Below, one piece after another: positions 63,805 to 64,000 of a stretch of DNA of 64,000 nucleotides; within the stretch, counting starts at the first letter, position 1, and each line of letters opens with the position of its first letter. This DNA is from Lepidostoma basale. Lineage: Eukaryota; Arthropoda; Insecta; Trichoptera; Lepidostomatidae. The stretch covers positions 310,001 through 374,000 of the forward strand of contig JAHDVF020000510.1 of the NCBI GenBank assembly GCA_022606425.2. Reading direction: 5' to 3'. Made by a program: the position numbers and the translations under genes. The notes under the pieces are model-generated. The model had not been told where the DNA came from and searched no databases. It saw nothing but the letters and a program-made list of their open reading frames with translations.

Positions 63805-64000
63805 CTTATGTTAAAAATGGAAAAATTATTAAAACGTAGAATGGTTTTCCTAGCGTTAGACGAGTAAAGGGAAGAAAAGTGTATATATCGGAGTTACTGC
63901 CCTCGGTACGGAATAGATGAACAAGACACACACCCCTAGAGTAGCTGAACACCCCGAATCACATCCACCCCAACCAACTCGCGCGGTTGTTGTCTGGAAT
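63805..64000. other. No recognised element
   Basis: Moderate GC at the window end; nothing recognised. Confidence 0.35.

Overview
This window looks like intergenic or intronic DNA from an animal nuclear genome, most likely an insect. It is AT-rich, has no convincing host exon, and is packed with decayed transposable elements whose protein remnants are of arthropod LINE type. I cannot fix the order or species. No intact gene, rRNA, tRNA or CRISPR array was found. Almost every readable open frame is the C-terminal part of a non-LTR retrotransposon reverse-transcriptase ORF, usually 5'-truncated.

Families named here and used in the entries: LINE A (about 60 fragments; C-terminal motif with [40 protein letters not shown] and WRSILSAYP, then a 3' tail of either TTAG or GTT repeats). 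LINE B (Jockey/CR1-like; SLVRSRLE, VIWNP, LERVQKK, FVPDRFLRQRQH, RTNLPLVTPVGRAISLLN; tail of TTTGAT repeats), with a sister B2 tailed by ATGAA-type repeats. LINE C (RTE-like; LRDRVRN, KWQWAGHVAR, WTRR..WRP, GRP..RW.DD). LINE D (RVRN..IRE, R.QRRRYW..HVERM, GRPP..WR.SW). LINE E (DRVSNADVLQRA, GHVLRGEKYHLLRL, GRRQLSWL). LINE F (IGHTLRRN, GKRKRGRPRATWRR). LINE G (TYGSE.WTM, ILGPRPG). LINE H (RWAGHVQRM, RPIGRPRLLWEDE). R245 is an unclassified dispersed repeat of about 245 bp beginning near TAGATGGCGCTAGTG. SINE-1 is a tRNA-derived SINE.

The most interesting layer is a set of small repeats, HHR-a to HHR-f, that are neither LINE nor SINE. Each centres on a hairpin between a CTGATGA-like and a GAAA box, followed by C, a 2-4 nt loop and GTH. 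This is the layout of a minimal type I hammerhead ribozyme with a 2-bp stem III, as known from Penelope-like elements and retrozymes. Two copies (16006-16059 and 32056-32103) also fold a convincing stem I. All the families carry one extra base between the CTGATGA box and stem II. One family (HHR-e) replaces the C3-G8 core pair by U3-A8. Several copies are head-to-head palindromes, one family forms a degenerate array, and one copy sits inside a LINE A.

Layout: 1-5.9 kb LINE A fragments, a 17-bp minisatellite, LINE B, G and C. 6-14 kb MITEs, LINE B, D, A and G, tRNA-like SINE heads. 14-24 kb LINE A clusters, the best hammerhead, a palindromic MITE, a 47-bp minisatellite. 24-33 kb SINE-1, a possible solo LTR and the densest hammerhead-like cluster. 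33-46 kb nested LINEs A, B, C and E, and a 164-bp tandem array made of two fused LINE tails. 46-54 kb LINEs H, F, E, C and D, a TA-flanked MITE, and a pogo-like MITE nested in a LINE A. 54-64 kb the most intact LINE A, a 221-bp TA microsatellite, LINE B, the HHR-e array, LINE D and further LINE A copies. The GC-richer, low-repeat islands between these are probably the remaining host sequence.
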